36,105 nt of DNA from Salinivenus lutea. GTDB taxonomy: Bacteria; Bacteroidota; Rhodothermia; Rhodothermales; Salinibacteraceae. Below the pieces are notes generated by a model. That model had not been told where the DNA came from and made no database searches. It was given only the letters and a program-made list of their open reading frames with translations. Made by a program: the position numbers and the translations under genes. How positions within the stretch are numbered: the first letter of the stretch is position 1; the number at the start of each line of letters is the position of its first letter. Below are positions 9,760 through 19,100 of this stretch, in pieces. Location of the stretch: NCBI GenBank assembly GCA_002894685.1, contig NCRC01000032.1:1-36105 (forward strand), given 5' to 3'.

Positions 9760-10007
9760 CGAAGCAATGGCGTCGCTGGGACGATCGAGAACAATGATGA
9801 AACCGAGTGGGGGGAGCAGGGTTCGGAGGGCTGCTGGCGCCCCTGCGGGCCGGCGGCCCACGGCAAACACACGTGGATACGGCCGAGTGGATTTGCCGTC
9901 TTTTATCCCGTATGTTTCAGCTATTACACCACCCGGTCTAAGAACGCGATTCATTCCGGGTTCTCCAAACAGATTGTAATTATCAGACTCGGTTCTGGAG
10001 ATTGTGT
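9760..10007. promoter_or_regulatory. Divergent intergenic region between the PH-domain operon and a histidine kinase
   Basis: The 248 bases hold the 5' regions of two divergent genes. Bases about 9895-9990 are a clear AT-rich island in a GC-rich surrounding. On the plus strand TATGTTTC near 9912 resembles the Bacteroidota -7 element (TAnnTTTG) with one mismatch, but the TTTG upstream is too close for a good match. A Shine-Dalgarno GGAG at 9997-10000 lies 7 bases before the kinase ATG. I cannot fix a transcription start. Confidence 0.35.
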
Positions 10008-11159
10008 ATGACGCTACGTTGGCGGGACTTTCGAAGGCATACCGGCACGTTCCGTCTCGTTCTTGGGGTTTTGGGAATGGCATTGATGGTCACTGGGGCG
10101 GAGGCAGCCGGCCCGCACTCGGTCGACCGCGGCGGAGAGCCGGTCCGTTTCGCTTCGGCGGAGGGGCCGACCGCCCCCGCCGCGCCCCCACAGGCCGACG
10201 CGGAGGCCTGGTACCGTAGTCCCGTTGCCGTTGGGGTCTATGCTGTCGTGGGGCTGTTCCTCCTGGTGGGGTACCTGCAGTGGCGGATTGCCATTCTCAC
10301 ACGGACGCGAAATCGTCTTGAGGACGTTCTGTCCGACCGGACCGCGGAGGTGCATCGCCAAAATCGGCAGCTGGAAACGTATAATCGGGAGCTGATTCAT
10401 ACGAACAAGCGCCTCCGGGAGACGCTCGAGGAAAAGTCGCGCCTGCTGGGGGTGGCCACGCACGACCTCAAAAATCCGCTCTTCGGGATGCGGGCCCTCG
10501 CCGAGATTTTGCTCGAGCGGGAGTCGCTCTCGGAGCGGGCCCGCCGAAAGATTGACCTCATCCGGACGTCGGCGCAGGAGACGTTGGAGCAAATCGACGG
10601 GCTGATGGAGTCGGCGGCGAGCACGGCGGGGTACGTGGAGGACGAGCCGGTGAACGTGTCGGCGCTGGCCGGGTGGGTGGTGAACAGCTTTGAGCCCCAG
10701 GCCCAGCGCAAGGACCAAACGCTCCGATGTACGGTGCCCGATGCCCCGTGCATCGTTGCGGGCGACCGGGGCAAGCTCCGCGAGGCGATGATCAATCTCA
10801 TCAGCAACGCGCTCAAGTACGCCCCGCCGGGCACGTCGGTCGACGTGACGGTGACGCAGGCCGACCGGACCGTCAGATTTTCGGTTTCCGACCAGGGGCC
10901 CGGGCTGAGTATGCGCGATCAGGAGCGTCTCTTTGCCCCGTTTCGGCGACTGACCCCGAAGCCCACGGGCGACGAAGGGACCTCGGGGCTTGGGCTGTAC
11001 ATCGTCAAGCAAATTGTCTCTCTCCACAACGGCGACGTGGAGGTGGACACGGCCCTGGGAGAGGGAAGCACCTTTACGCTGGTGCTCCCGAGTCTCGATG
11101 CTGAGAGGTATATGGCCCGGCGGAACGAATCGGTGGGCACGGAGGTGGAGTCTGAGTAG
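10008..11159 (+). CDS. Sensor histidine kinase with short periplasmic segment
   Basis: 383 residues from ATG 10008, which has a GGAG Shine-Dalgarno 7 bases upstream; a TTG two codons earlier is less likely. An N-terminal signal-like helix (about 15-33), a short periplasmic stretch of about 40 residues and a membrane helix (about 73-93) lead into a coiled coil with the phrase SDRTAEVHRQNRQLETYNREL. HisKA follows (VATHDLKNPL, phospho-acceptor H152). The HATPase domain has NLISNALKYAPP, DQGPGLS and GLGLYIV. The helix plus ERTAEV-like coiled coil matches the juncture found in hybrid kinases with Y_Y_Y and propeller sensors, but the sensor is missing here, so it may be a naturally shortened form. 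No response regulator is adjacent. Confidence 0.9.
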   Translation: MTLRWRDFRRHTGTFRLVLGVLGMALMVTGAEAAGPHSVDRGGEPVRFASAEGPTAPAAPPQADAEAWYRSPVAVGVYAVVGLFLLVGYLQWRIAILTRTRNRLEDVLSDRTAEVHRQNRQLETYNRELIHTNKRLRETLEEKSRLLGVATHDLKNPLFGMRALAEILLERESLSERARRKIDLIRTSAQETLEQIDGLMESAASTAGYVEDEPVNVSALAGWVVNSFEPQAQRKDQTLRCTVPDAPCIVAGDRGKLREAMINLISNALKYAPPGTSVDVTVTQADRTVRFSVSDQGPGLSMRDQERLFAPFRRLTPKPTGDEGTSGLGLYIVKQIVSLHNGDVEVDTALGEGSTFTLVLPSLDAERYMARRNESVGTEVESE

Positions 11160-11195
11160 CGTCATTCCATATGGTTAGATCTCTCTTCTGTGCAC

Positions 11196-12056
11196 ATGGC
11201 ATCTCCTGTTAGCATTCTCGGCTGCGGCTGGCTGGGCCGCCCCCTCGGCGCCCACCTTGTGGAGCAAGGCATAGAGGTCTGCGGGTCAACCACGACGCCC
11301 GAGAAGCGCGAGGCGCTGCGGGAAGACGGCATCGATCCGGTGCTCCTGCGGCTCGATCCTGATCTTTCGGGCGACCCGGGGGCGCTCTTCGCCTCGCCCA
11401 TTCTGGTCCTCAACATTCCGCCCCCCCGCTCGGAGGACGACGTGACGGCGGTTCACCGACAGCAGGTGAGGGCTGTTCTCGAGGCGGCGCGTGCGGGGGC
11501 CGTGGAGTGGATCCTGTTTGCCAGCTCTACCGGCGTGTACCCCAACGTGGAGCGGACCGTAAGCGAGACAGATTGTCCGCCGGGGCAGCCCGACGCCCTC
11601 CCCGGTCCGCGACGACGGACGGGCGAGGCGCTGCTGAACGTCGAGGGCCTGCTGATGGAGGCGCCCGCGGTGGACGTTACGATCGTGCGCCTGGGCGGGC
11701 TCTACGGAGGCGACCGGCACCCGGGCCGGTTCCTGGCCGGCCGCTCCGACGTGGCGCGGCCCAACGCTCCCGTGAACCTGATCCACCGGGACGACGCCGT
11801 GGGGGTGTTCGCTACGCTATTGGCCCAGAACATTCGGGGAGAAGTGTTCAACGCCTGTGCCGACGAGCATCCGACCCGCCGGGCCCTCTACACCCGTGCG
11901 GCGGAGCACCTTGGGCTCGAGCCGCCGACGTTTGATCGTGACGATCCGACCACGGGGAAGCGCGTGAGCAATCAGCGGCTCAAAGACCGCTGCGGGTACA
12001 CGTTCACCCATCCGGATCCCCTCGCTGATCTTGTTGATGCCCCGACGGCCGAGTGA
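11196..12056 (+). CDS. NAD(P)-binding epimerase/SDR-like protein (YeeZ-type)
   Basis: 286 residues from ATG 11196 (a GTG two codons earlier is possible). The Rossmann dinucleotide loop is at the very N-terminus, GCGWLG at residues 9-14, followed by a hydrophobic strand and an acceptor region SSTGVYPN. RLGGLYG and NLIHRDDAV are typical of NAD-dependent epimerases/dehydratases. The classic catalytic YxxxK is not evident, which fits atypical extended SDRs such as YeeZ, whose substrates are unknown. It starts 36 bases after the kinase stop, on the same strand. A direct partnership with the kinase is not supported. Confidence 0.85.
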   Translation: MASPVSILGCGWLGRPLGAHLVEQGIEVCGSTTTPEKREALREDGIDPVLLRLDPDLSGDPGALFASPILVLNIPPPRSEDDVTAVHRQQVRAVLEAARAGAVEWILFASSTGVYPNVERTVSETDCPPGQPDALPGPRRRTGEALLNVEGLLMEAPAVDVTIVRLGGLYGGDRHPGRFLAGRSDVARPNAPVNLIHRDDAVGVFATLLAQNIRGEVFNACADEHPTRRALYTRAAEHLGLEPPTFDRDDPTTGKRVSNQRLKDRCGYTFTHPDPLADLVDAPTAE

Positions 12057-12148
12057 GGCCCGCGGGCGATTTTTGTAACGATCCCCGTACACCTACCGCC
12101 CCATGCAAAGGGCCTTGATTTTTGGGGCGGGCCCCGCCGTTGTTGGGC

Positions 12149-12234
12149 AGTGTCTGTAGGGCCCAGGAGAAAGGGACGCCTCCGACTGTCATGGCCCCCA
12201 TCCCTCTGCCTCAGGCGCAAAGGGGAGGGACACT
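12149..12234 (+). promoter_or_regulatory. Possible structured RNA leader upstream of egtD
   Basis: The 212-base gap before egtD contains nested complementary segments. AGTGTC at 12149-12154 can pair with GACACT at 12229-12234. Inside lie GGGCC (12159-12163) with GGCCC (12193-12197) enclosing GGAG/CTCC, and TCCCTC (12201-12206) with GAGGGA (12225-12230). Together they form a closed three-way junction ending 34 bases before the ATG. I do not recognise it as a known riboswitch class, and GC-rich DNA forms such pairings readily, so this is tentative. Confidence 0.25.
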
Positions 12235-12268
12235 CACATCGTCATTTCACCGGTCTTCGTTGGAACGC

Positions 12269-13246
12269 ATGGACACGACTGCCGAGACGCTTCCGCTCCT
12301 CGACCAATCCACCCCGTCGACGGACTCCTTCCGGGCGACGGCCCTCGAGGGGCTTCAGAAATCGCAGAAGGAAATCCCCTCAAAGTTTCTCTACGACGAG
12401 CGGGGGTCGAAGCTCTTCGATGCCATCTGCGAAACGGACGACTATTATCCCACCCGCACCGAAATCGGCATCATGAAACAGCACGTGGAGGAGATGGTCG
12501 AGGCGCTTGGGCCTCGGGTGCTGCTTGCGGAGTACGGGAGTGGCAGCAGCCTGAAGACACGGATCCTCCTCGACCACGTGGACGACCTGGCGCTCTACGT
12601 GCCCATCGACATTTCCCGGGCGCACCTTGCGGAGAGCGCGGAAGTGATTGCGGAGCGTTACCCCCACATTCCCGTGCAGCCGCTCTGTGCGGACTACACC
12701 GAGGCGTTTGACCTGCCCGAGCCACCCCGGCCGGCAAGCCGGACCGTGGTCTACTACCCGGGCTCCACGCTCGGAAACTTTCAGCCGGACGACGCGCGCC
12801 GGTTCCTGACGGGCATTGCGGACACCGTGGGAGCGGACGGTGGGCTCCTCATCGGGGTGGACCTGCGGAAGGACGTCGATGTGCTCCGGGCCGCCTACAA
12901 CGATTCGGAGGGCGTCACCGCGGCGTTCAACAAGAACCTGCTCCGTCGCATGAATCGGGAGCTCGACGCCACCTTCGACCTCGACCAGTTTGAGCACGAG
13001 GCCGTGTGGAACGAGGACGCCGGGTGCATCGAGATGCACCTGCGCAGCCGGGGCAACCAGACGGTCACGGTGGCCGGGGAGCCGATTGCCTTTGCGGAGG
13101 GCGAGACGATTCGCACCGAGTACTCTTACAAGTACACGCTTGACGACTTCGAGGCGCTGGCCGCCGAGGCCGGCCTGGGCGTGGAAGAGGTCTGGACCGA
13201 CGACCGATCGTACTTCAGCGTCCAGTACTGCTCACGGGTGGACTGA
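12269..13246 (+). CDS. egtD: L-histidine N(alpha)-methyltransferase
   Basis: SAM-dependent enzyme that trimethylates histidine to hercynine, the first step of ergothioneine synthesis (family knowledge). 325 residues from ATG 12269, against about 321 for the mycobacterial enzyme. The frame is open to 12122, but the extra residues are unlike the family. Visible signatures in order: KFLYDERGSKLFDAIC; YYPTRTE (substrate Tyr region); EYGSGSSLKTR (SAM loop); PIDIS (acidic SAM ligand); ADYTEAF; YYPGSTLGNF (Asn contacting substrate); YNDSEGVTAAFN; and RTEYSYKYT, which keeps the Glu and Ser equivalent to the substrate-amine ligands. No EgtB (sulfoxide synthase) gene is adjacent. The downstream gene is unrelated. 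Confidence 0.93.
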   Translation: MDTTAETLPLLDQSTPSTDSFRATALEGLQKSQKEIPSKFLYDERGSKLFDAICETDDYYPTRTEIGIMKQHVEEMVEALGPRVLLAEYGSGSSLKTRILLDHVDDLALYVPIDISRAHLAESAEVIAERYPHIPVQPLCADYTEAFDLPEPPRPASRTVVYYPGSTLGNFQPDDARRFLTGIADTVGADGGLLIGVDLRKDVDVLRAAYNDSEGVTAAFNKNLLRRMNRELDATFDLDQFEHEAVWNEDAGCIEMHLRSRGNQTVTVAGEPIAFAEGETIRTEYSYKYTLDDFEALAAEAGLGVEEVWTDDRSYFSVQYCSRVD

Positions 13247-13319
13247 GGGGCATCGGGAACGTGCCCGTCGCGGCTCCATGCCTATACCCCGATGCCTGCA
13301 AACAAAGCGTTCCGACGTT

Positions 13320-13991
13320 ATGGCCCACGCATTCTTCCTCGGTGTTGAGCTGCACGGCGAGACGACGAGCGACGCGACGGTTGCCCTGCTCGAGAAAGAG
13401 CAAAATCCGGACGACGACGCCGCGCAGTTTCGACTCGACCACATCCGGCACCTCCGCGAGGTCGACTCGGCGGAGGGCCTTGCGGATCACCTGCAGGGAC
13501 TGGTGTCGGAGCAGCCCTACATCGGACGCACCAGCTTGATCGTCAACCGGGCGCGAGGGGCGGGGCAGGCCCTCCTGGAGGCACTTCGCGACCGCGGCCT
13601 CGATCCGGTCGCGGCGACCCTGACCTCGGGCCGCGGCGGGGCGATCGACGACCGCGACCAGATGGGCGTCCAATTGAATACGATTGAGGTCGTGCGGCGC
13701 CTCGTGGACTTGCATCGGGAGGGCCGGTTCGGGATAGAAGAGCACAGCCGCGAGGTGGCCTCGCGCGTGGCCCGAGACCTGCAGCACGCCTTTGAGGTGC
13801 TCGACGAGGCGGAGGGGGATCAGGCCTCCGGCGAAGCCCACGGGTCGCTCCGGGAAGTGCGAGAGGCCGGCCCGCCGCTGACGAGCGTGGCCCTTGCGGC
13901 CTGGCTGGGCCTGGAGCGATCGTTCGACCCTTCGCAGCACCTGAAGAATGCCCCCCAGACAGATTCCTCTCGCCCGACGTCCGGCTCGTAG
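13320..13991 (+). CDS. Hypothetical protein resembling a degenerate terminase-type (RNase H-fold) nuclease domain
   Basis: 223 residues from ATG 13320, 73 bases after egtD. No family is certain. The layout resembles the C-terminal nuclease domain of large terminase subunits as I remember it: FFLGVELHGETTSDATVALL in place of a VGVDLGQ...YTALAV strand; a middle IVNRARGAGQALLEALRDRG in place of VDATGVGxPVVDLLR; then VAATLTSG and a region ending LHREGRFGIEEH. If the alignment is right, two catalytic Asp positions are Glu (VEL) and Asn (IVN), so it is probably not an active nuclease. No ATPase domain precedes it. The C-terminus is Gly/Ser/Thr-rich and likely disordered. Confidence 0.78.
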   Translation: MAHAFFLGVELHGETTSDATVALLEKEQNPDDDAAQFRLDHIRHLREVDSAEGLADHLQGLVSEQPYIGRTSLIVNRARGAGQALLEALRDRGLDPVAATLTSGRGGAIDDRDQMGVQLNTIEVVRRLVDLHREGRFGIEEHSREVASRVARDLQHAFEVLDEAEGDQASGEAHGSLREVREAGPPLTSVALAAWLGLERSFDPSQHLKNAPQTDSSRPTSGS

Positions 13992-14068
13992 CCCCCGCTC
14001 CGCGGACCCGGACGGGGCGGGCCCGGATACAACTCCTCCGTTCCTCCTTTCCCTGACAACGCAAGCTC

Positions 14069-14647
14069 ATGGCCCACGCCTGGCACGACGTATCGGTGGG
14101 TGCCGATGCCCCCGACGTCTTCAACTCCGTCATCGAAATCCCACAGGGCTGCAAGGTGAAGTATGAGCTCGACAAAGAGACCGGCATGCTCCGGGTCGAC
14201 CGGATGTTGTACTCTTCGGTGGTGTACCCGGCAAACTACGGATTCATTCCCCACTCGTACGCCGACGACGGCGACCCGCTCGACGTGCTTGTGCTGGCCC
14301 AGGAGGCGGTCGACCCCCTAAGCATCCTGCGGGCCCGCCCGATCGGGCTGATGAGCATGGTGGACGACGACGAGGAGGACGCGAAGATTATCTGCATCCA
14401 CATTGACGACCCGGCCTTCAACGACTACTGGCACATCAAGGAGCTCCCGGGCCACCGCCTCCGAGAGCTCCGCCGGTTTTTTCAGGACTACAAGGCGCTG
14501 GAAGACAAATCCGTACGGGTGCAGGACTTCTTTGGGCCGGAGCGTGCCAAGGACGTGGTGGAAACGTCCGTGGCCCGCTACGAGCGGGAAATTCTCCCCG
14601 AGCAGCCGGCCGCGACGGACGAGGCGGGGCGGCCCTCCGCCTCCTGA
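14069..14647 (+). CDS. ppa: Inorganic pyrophosphatase, family I
   Basis: Soluble Mg-dependent enzyme hydrolysing pyrophosphate to two phosphates, pulling biosynthetic reactions forward. 192 residues, with a short acidic C-terminal tail beyond the core. The family signature DGDPLDVLVL is at residues 67-76, carrying the metal-binding aspartates 67, 69 and 72. Upstream KVKYELDKETG and YPANYGFIP are the other classic active-site segments. FNDYWHIKELPGHRLRELRRFFQDYK is the typical C-terminal helix. The stop lies six bases from the stop of the convergent outer-membrane protein gene. Confidence 0.96.
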   Translation: MAHAWHDVSVGADAPDVFNSVIEIPQGCKVKYELDKETGMLRVDRMLYSSVVYPANYGFIPHSYADDGDPLDVLVLAQEAVDPLSILRARPIGLMSMVDDDEEDAKIICIHIDDPAFNDYWHIKELPGHRLRELRRFFQDYKALEDKSVRVQDFFGPERAKDVVETSVARYEREILPEQPAATDEAGRPSAS

Positions 14648-14653
14648 GACGGC

Positions 14654-15649
14654 CTACAGCGTGATCCCGACACCAGCGGAGACGGTGTTGTTGGCCCCGA
14701 GGGCGTAGTCCACGTTTACCTGAAAGAGGGCGAGGGTGGCGGACACGCCGGCCAGGGCCCGCACATTGGTGGAGGCATCCTGGGAGAAGGCAATCTCATC
14801 GCTTACGCTCACCCCTCCGGTGCCGGAGTTGGTCTCGAACGTGTAGTCGACGTCCACCTCGAACTGTTCGTACTGCAGGCCGCCGTAGAACGTGATCGGC
14901 GCCGCCGGGAGGCTCTTGCTGACTTGAGCGTTCAGGGCCCATCCGCTCGCGTCCACCACGCCGTCCTGGTCGGTGCCCGATACGCTGAGCGACTGCCAGG
15001 CCCCCTGCACTGCAAGGTCAACGGGGAAGAGGGGGATGTACTGGCTGATGCTGTGCCGGGCCGAGAGCCCGAAGAGTGAGACCGAGCCGTAGTTGCTGAT
15101 GGTCGTTTCGGGCAGGTAGCGCGCCTGGGCGTCGGTGCCGAGCAGCGTGCCGACGCCGACCTGGGGCACGGCCAGCGGGGCAATTGAGGTGTTCAGCAGC
15201 CCGGGCGGGAGCTCCACCTGTGTGGAATTTCCTTGTTCGTCGGAAATAGTTGCGGTGCCGGGAGACGTCTCCTCGCCAAACACAGTCGGCACCCGGTTCG
15301 GGCCGTAGTCGACCGTCACCGTCCGCCCATTCTGGGTGGTGAACTGCTCCGTCTCGGGCTGAAAGGAGTCGGCGGACCCGGCGGTGGAGATCCCCATCGC
15401 CGACACGCCCACGTACACGTCCACGGCGGGGATGAGGCCGGTGCCTCCAACCTCGGCGGTTCGGAAGAGGCCGGCGTTGAGCCCAGCGCCGAGGGCATCC
15501 GTTACGGGCTGGGTGTAGTTGTCGGCGTACTGTTCGCCAATAACGCCCAGGGCTTCACTCAGGTTATCGGACTGAGCCTGGGCGGGAAGGGGGAGGAGAA
15601 GGAGCGCGGCAAGAAGACCTGCGAGTGTACCGAAGACCTGACGTTTCAT
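14654..15649 (-). CDS. Predicted outer-membrane beta-barrel protein (DUF6588-like)
   Basis: 331 residues from ATG 15649, chosen because it begins a textbook signal peptide (MKRQVFG, hydrophobic stretch, PAQAQS cleavage region); the frame is open further upstream to 16063 without a signal. The mature part is rich in Gly, Thr, Val, Ser and aromatic residues in alternating strand patterns. It ends in short amphipathic strands (NVDYALGANNTVSAGVGITL), as barrels do. The pattern resembles the DUF6588 family of Bacteroidota by memory. Function unknown. Confidence 0.8.
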   Translation of the reverse strand: MKRQVFGTLAGLLAALLLLPLPAQAQSDNLSEALGVIGEQYADNYTQPVTDALGAGLNAGLFRTAEVGGTGLIPAVDVYVGVSAMGISTAGSADSFQPETEQFTTQNGRTVTVDYGPNRVPTVFGEETSPGTATISDEQGNSTQVELPPGLLNTSIAPLAVPQVGVGTLLGTDAQARYLPETTISNYGSVSLFGLSARHSISQYIPLFPVDLAVQGAWQSLSVSGTDQDGVVDASGWALNAQVSKSLPAAPITFYGGLQYEQFEVDVDYTFETNSGTGGVSVSDEIAFSQDASTNVRALAGVSATLALFQVNVDYALGANNTVSAGVGITL

Positions 15650-15789
15650 GGACGGGCAATGGGGAAATTGAAAACGAGACCGAACGGGCGTGCGGGACAC
15701 CCGCAAACACCAAGCCACGGACGGGTCGCCAGAGAAAGCCCCGGGGCCCACGGCGCACGGGGCGCTCATCGATTCCCCCAGCAGAGGGG

Positions 15790-16011
15790 TTAGGCCCTGT
15801 GCGCGGTCGTCAGTGGGATCCGCGTTCCGCCGTCCGGGGCAGCGTCCTCGGGGGCCACCGACGCGTGGGCGTCGGTCGGAGGGGGAGCGGTGGACCCCAT
15901 CTCGTGGGGCGTTCCGCCCTGTCGGCACGAGAAGACAATGGAGGCGAGGAGGAGAAGGCCGAAGGCTCCGGCGAGGAGGGTGAAGGTGCCGGCCGCTGCG
16001 AGCCGCTTCAT
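15790..16011 (-). CDS. Small hypothetical membrane-anchored or secreted protein
   Basis: 73 residues. Starts MKRLAAAG, then a 20-residue hydrophobic helix ending in FSCRQGG, then a Pro/Ala/Thr/Asp-rich tail. The Cys after the helix recalls a lipobox, but the residues before it (IVFS) are not canonical, so a plain membrane anchor is as likely. No family recognised. It sits alone between the barrel gene and the polymerase gene on the same strand. It may be a real small gene or chance coding. Confidence 0.45.
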   Translation of the reverse strand: MKRLAAAGTFTLLAGAFGLLLLASIVFSCRQGGTPHEMGSTAPPPTDAHASVAPEDAAPDGGTRIPLTTAHRA

Positions 16012-16104
16012 AGAATCGAGGAACGGTCAGTCCAAAAGAATACCAGACATGCACACTGCCCATGCGCCAAATGGTTCACGAGGGGCAGAGAACAGACCGG
16101 GGCG

Positions 16105-19100
16105 CTAAAAGGGGACCTCGTCCGGGCCGTCCGTTGGGACATCCGGTTCGTGTTCAACGGTTTGGATTTCGATTCCGTCGGCCGAGAAGCCGAAGATGTC
16201 CTCGGGCGAAAAGACGAGGCGGAAGTCTTCCTCAGTAAAGAACGGTTCGAACTTCGTCGCAAACTCGTTGAGGCGCTTCAGGTAGTAGGCCGTGTTTTCG
16301 TCCGGATTGTCCGGGTCCCAGTCGGCCGCAAGGGCGCAGTGCTTGAAGGCGGTTACGTTGGCACTATCGCCGGTGATGTAGTAGGAGATGCGATCCCCCT
16401 TCTTCACCGGCTTCCCGGTGCGCTCCTGCTTCTGCTTGGCGAGTTCGTAGGTGGCGGCCCGGGGCCGGTTGCCCTCGTCCACGTCGGCCTCGTAGTCCTC
16501 CAGGGTGTCCTTGAGCGTCTCGGTGCGGGCAAAGCTGTCGACGCTCTCCCAGTCGCTGTTGATGATTTTGGTGCGGGTGTCCATGTAAAGCTCGTGCAGC
16601 CCGTCGACGTCGTGGTCCAGGAGGCGCCGAATGGCCCGGCGCACAAAGTCGCGCCCGAACGGCTCGTTGGAGCGGGAGATGAGCGAGGAGCCCTTAAACT
16701 TCAGTTCGTCGTCGTAGGTGAGGAGGGCGTAGTTCTTCTTCTTGTACGAGAGCATCTTCTGGAACCGCCCGTCGAACCCGACGCGGATGCCCTCCGGCAT
16801 GGCCTCCGTGAGGCCGACCGTAAAGTCGATTTCGGCCTCTTCGCCCCGCACCCCGTCCGGCGGCACGAAGAGCACGCCGTCGGTGTCGACCTCGATCACC
16901 GTGCCGCCGCGGTCGCGGATTTCGTCGATCAGGTCGCGCAGAATCTCCTGGCCCGTGCGCGCCACGCGGTCGGCCTCCGCAAAGTCGTTGAAGACGGACA
17001 GGGAGAACCCGAGGACGCCGTAGAAACTATTAATTAGAACTTTGTATGAAGACTGACGGGCGTCCAGCTCGCTCCGAATTTCCTCGTCCTCGGCCTCCTT
17101 CATGTCTTGCTTCGTTTCCAGGCGCAGGTCCGTGAGCCGCTCCAGGAGTTGGGGGAAGAGGTCCAGCGAGTCGCCGGACGGCTGCACGTCGTAGTTCAGC
17201 ATGATGGAGGGGTACAGGCTCTCCACGTCGGCGTAGACGATGGGGCCCATCACGCCGCTGATGAAGATGTCGGTGTAGCCGCCCATCGACTGGCTCCCCC
17301 ACTCGCTGCGGGGGAGGGCGTGGCGTTTCCGGAGGTACTCGCGCACGAAGAGGCTCTCGATTTTGGCCGCCGGGCCGCGCCGCGCCGACGAGCCGTAGGT
17401 CATGGGCAGCATCTGCGCGAGGTAGAACGTGGAGCCGGACAGGTGGCCCGCCAGGCGGCGCGTCTCCACCACGTCGTCGAGCGCGTAGTCGAGCAGCGTG
17501 TCGCGGTCTTCCCGCCAGGCCCGCGAGATGTCGGTGCCCTCGATGTAGGTCCGGTCTTCGGGCGCGAGGCCAAAGTAGCGGGCGGCCGTTTTGAGGCTGT
17601 AGTCCGGCAGGTCGCGGCTGAAGACATCGAACGACATCACCTGGAAGTAGGTGTCGATGACGTGCCGCCCGGCAATGTCGACCGCGGGGTAGTCGACCGT
17701 GCGCTCGGCAAACCGCATGCTGGAGTCGTAGGTGCGCGGCGTCGACCCGTCGCGCCCGATGGCAAAGTCGACGCCGTGCATCTCGCAACGGTCGAGGATG
17801 TAGGACAGGTCGAAGGAGAAACAGTTATGGGTGAGGGCTCCCGACGCAACGTAGTTGTGGTTGCCGGTTTCGATGTTGTATACAGTTCCAGTGAAGGACT
17901 CGGTGGTTTTTTCCCGAATTGGAAACCAGTGGTACGACTTGATTTCCTCTAATTCACGGGATACCTCCCGCCACTCTTGTTCTAGAGTTCGAGAGTCGGA
18001 GGCAGACACCGCATCTCGTACAGTGTCTTCTATTTTTTTGAAGGTGGTCCGATGGATACTCGTGCGACCGTTCAGGTAGTAGGTGACTGTTGTGCGAGGG
18101 ACGGGGAAGTCCTCGTATGAAATGCCGAGCCGCTCAATGAAGGGGGTTACCTTCTCAATGACGGCGAAGGGAAGTTCGTCGGGACGACGCGATTTAGCAG
18201 TGATGTTTACGGTTCGCTTTTCATCGCTTCGCAGCCACGACAGAATGTGGTGAAGAAGATCTGTCGTGGTGCGGGTTGGCCAGAGTGCGATTCCAGTTTG
18301 CTTCTCGCTCACGACGAGTCCAAGGTGCTGAGCGAGTGCCTTAAGGGCTTGTTGTCCGCGTTCCGTGCCAACTGCAATCTGAACGCATCCGTTTTTTTCG
18401 GAGAGGTGGCCGTCGCCCTCGATCGTACCGGCGAGAAACGACGCTGCGGCCGACGGTCCGTTCTGAAGGACGGACTCAAACGAGATTGGCGCCTCGTCAA
18501 CAGATTTATTCCCTTCCGGGACCCCGATGGTTTGGAGCCAAGCGTGGGCCGACGGATCGTGCGTGCGGAGGCGCAAGAGAGGAGTATGTTGCTCTTTCTG
18601 GGGCTCGCGGCGGTAAATCGTTCCCTGGCCGCCGAGCTGATCGCGTACCCACTCGACAAGGTCGTGATTGGTATTGCCGAAGGTGATGCGATTGGTCGCC
18701 TTCGACAAGTGGCCATCTGCGAAGAGGAGCCCGGCGAGGTAGAAGTCCGTGTCGAGGGTCAGGTCGTTGGGACTGAAGTCGGAAGAGGGGCGGGCGAGGT
18801 AGTCGCCGGCCTCAAAAGCCTCGGCGGCGTGGTATCCAATGCCCTCGCCTGCCCGGTAGCCGTAGTGGGGATGATCGGGCGTGCTCGTGATCGATCCGAG
18901 GTAGGTGGCCCGAAGACGCACAAGGTCTCCGTCGAACTCATTCGCAAAGGTGTCGGTGACCTTGTCTTCTTCAAGGCCTTCTTCTGTGTAGGAGAGTACC
19001 GCATCCCCCATCTCCAACTCTTCGATGGATGTGTACCCGTCGGGGGTCAGCACGGGCGTCCCGGGGGGGAAGCAGTTATGCCCCTCAATCACGTCCGGGT

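Noticed and set aside
12057-12077. GCCCGCGGGC followed by five T, a possible terminator after the epimerase gene
   Set aside because: A workable loop leaves only three or four pairs, too short for a confident terminator call.
12122-12268. N-terminal extension of egtD in frame
   Set aside because: The residues do not match the EgtD family, and the length from 12269 fits; the stretch is better read as leader.
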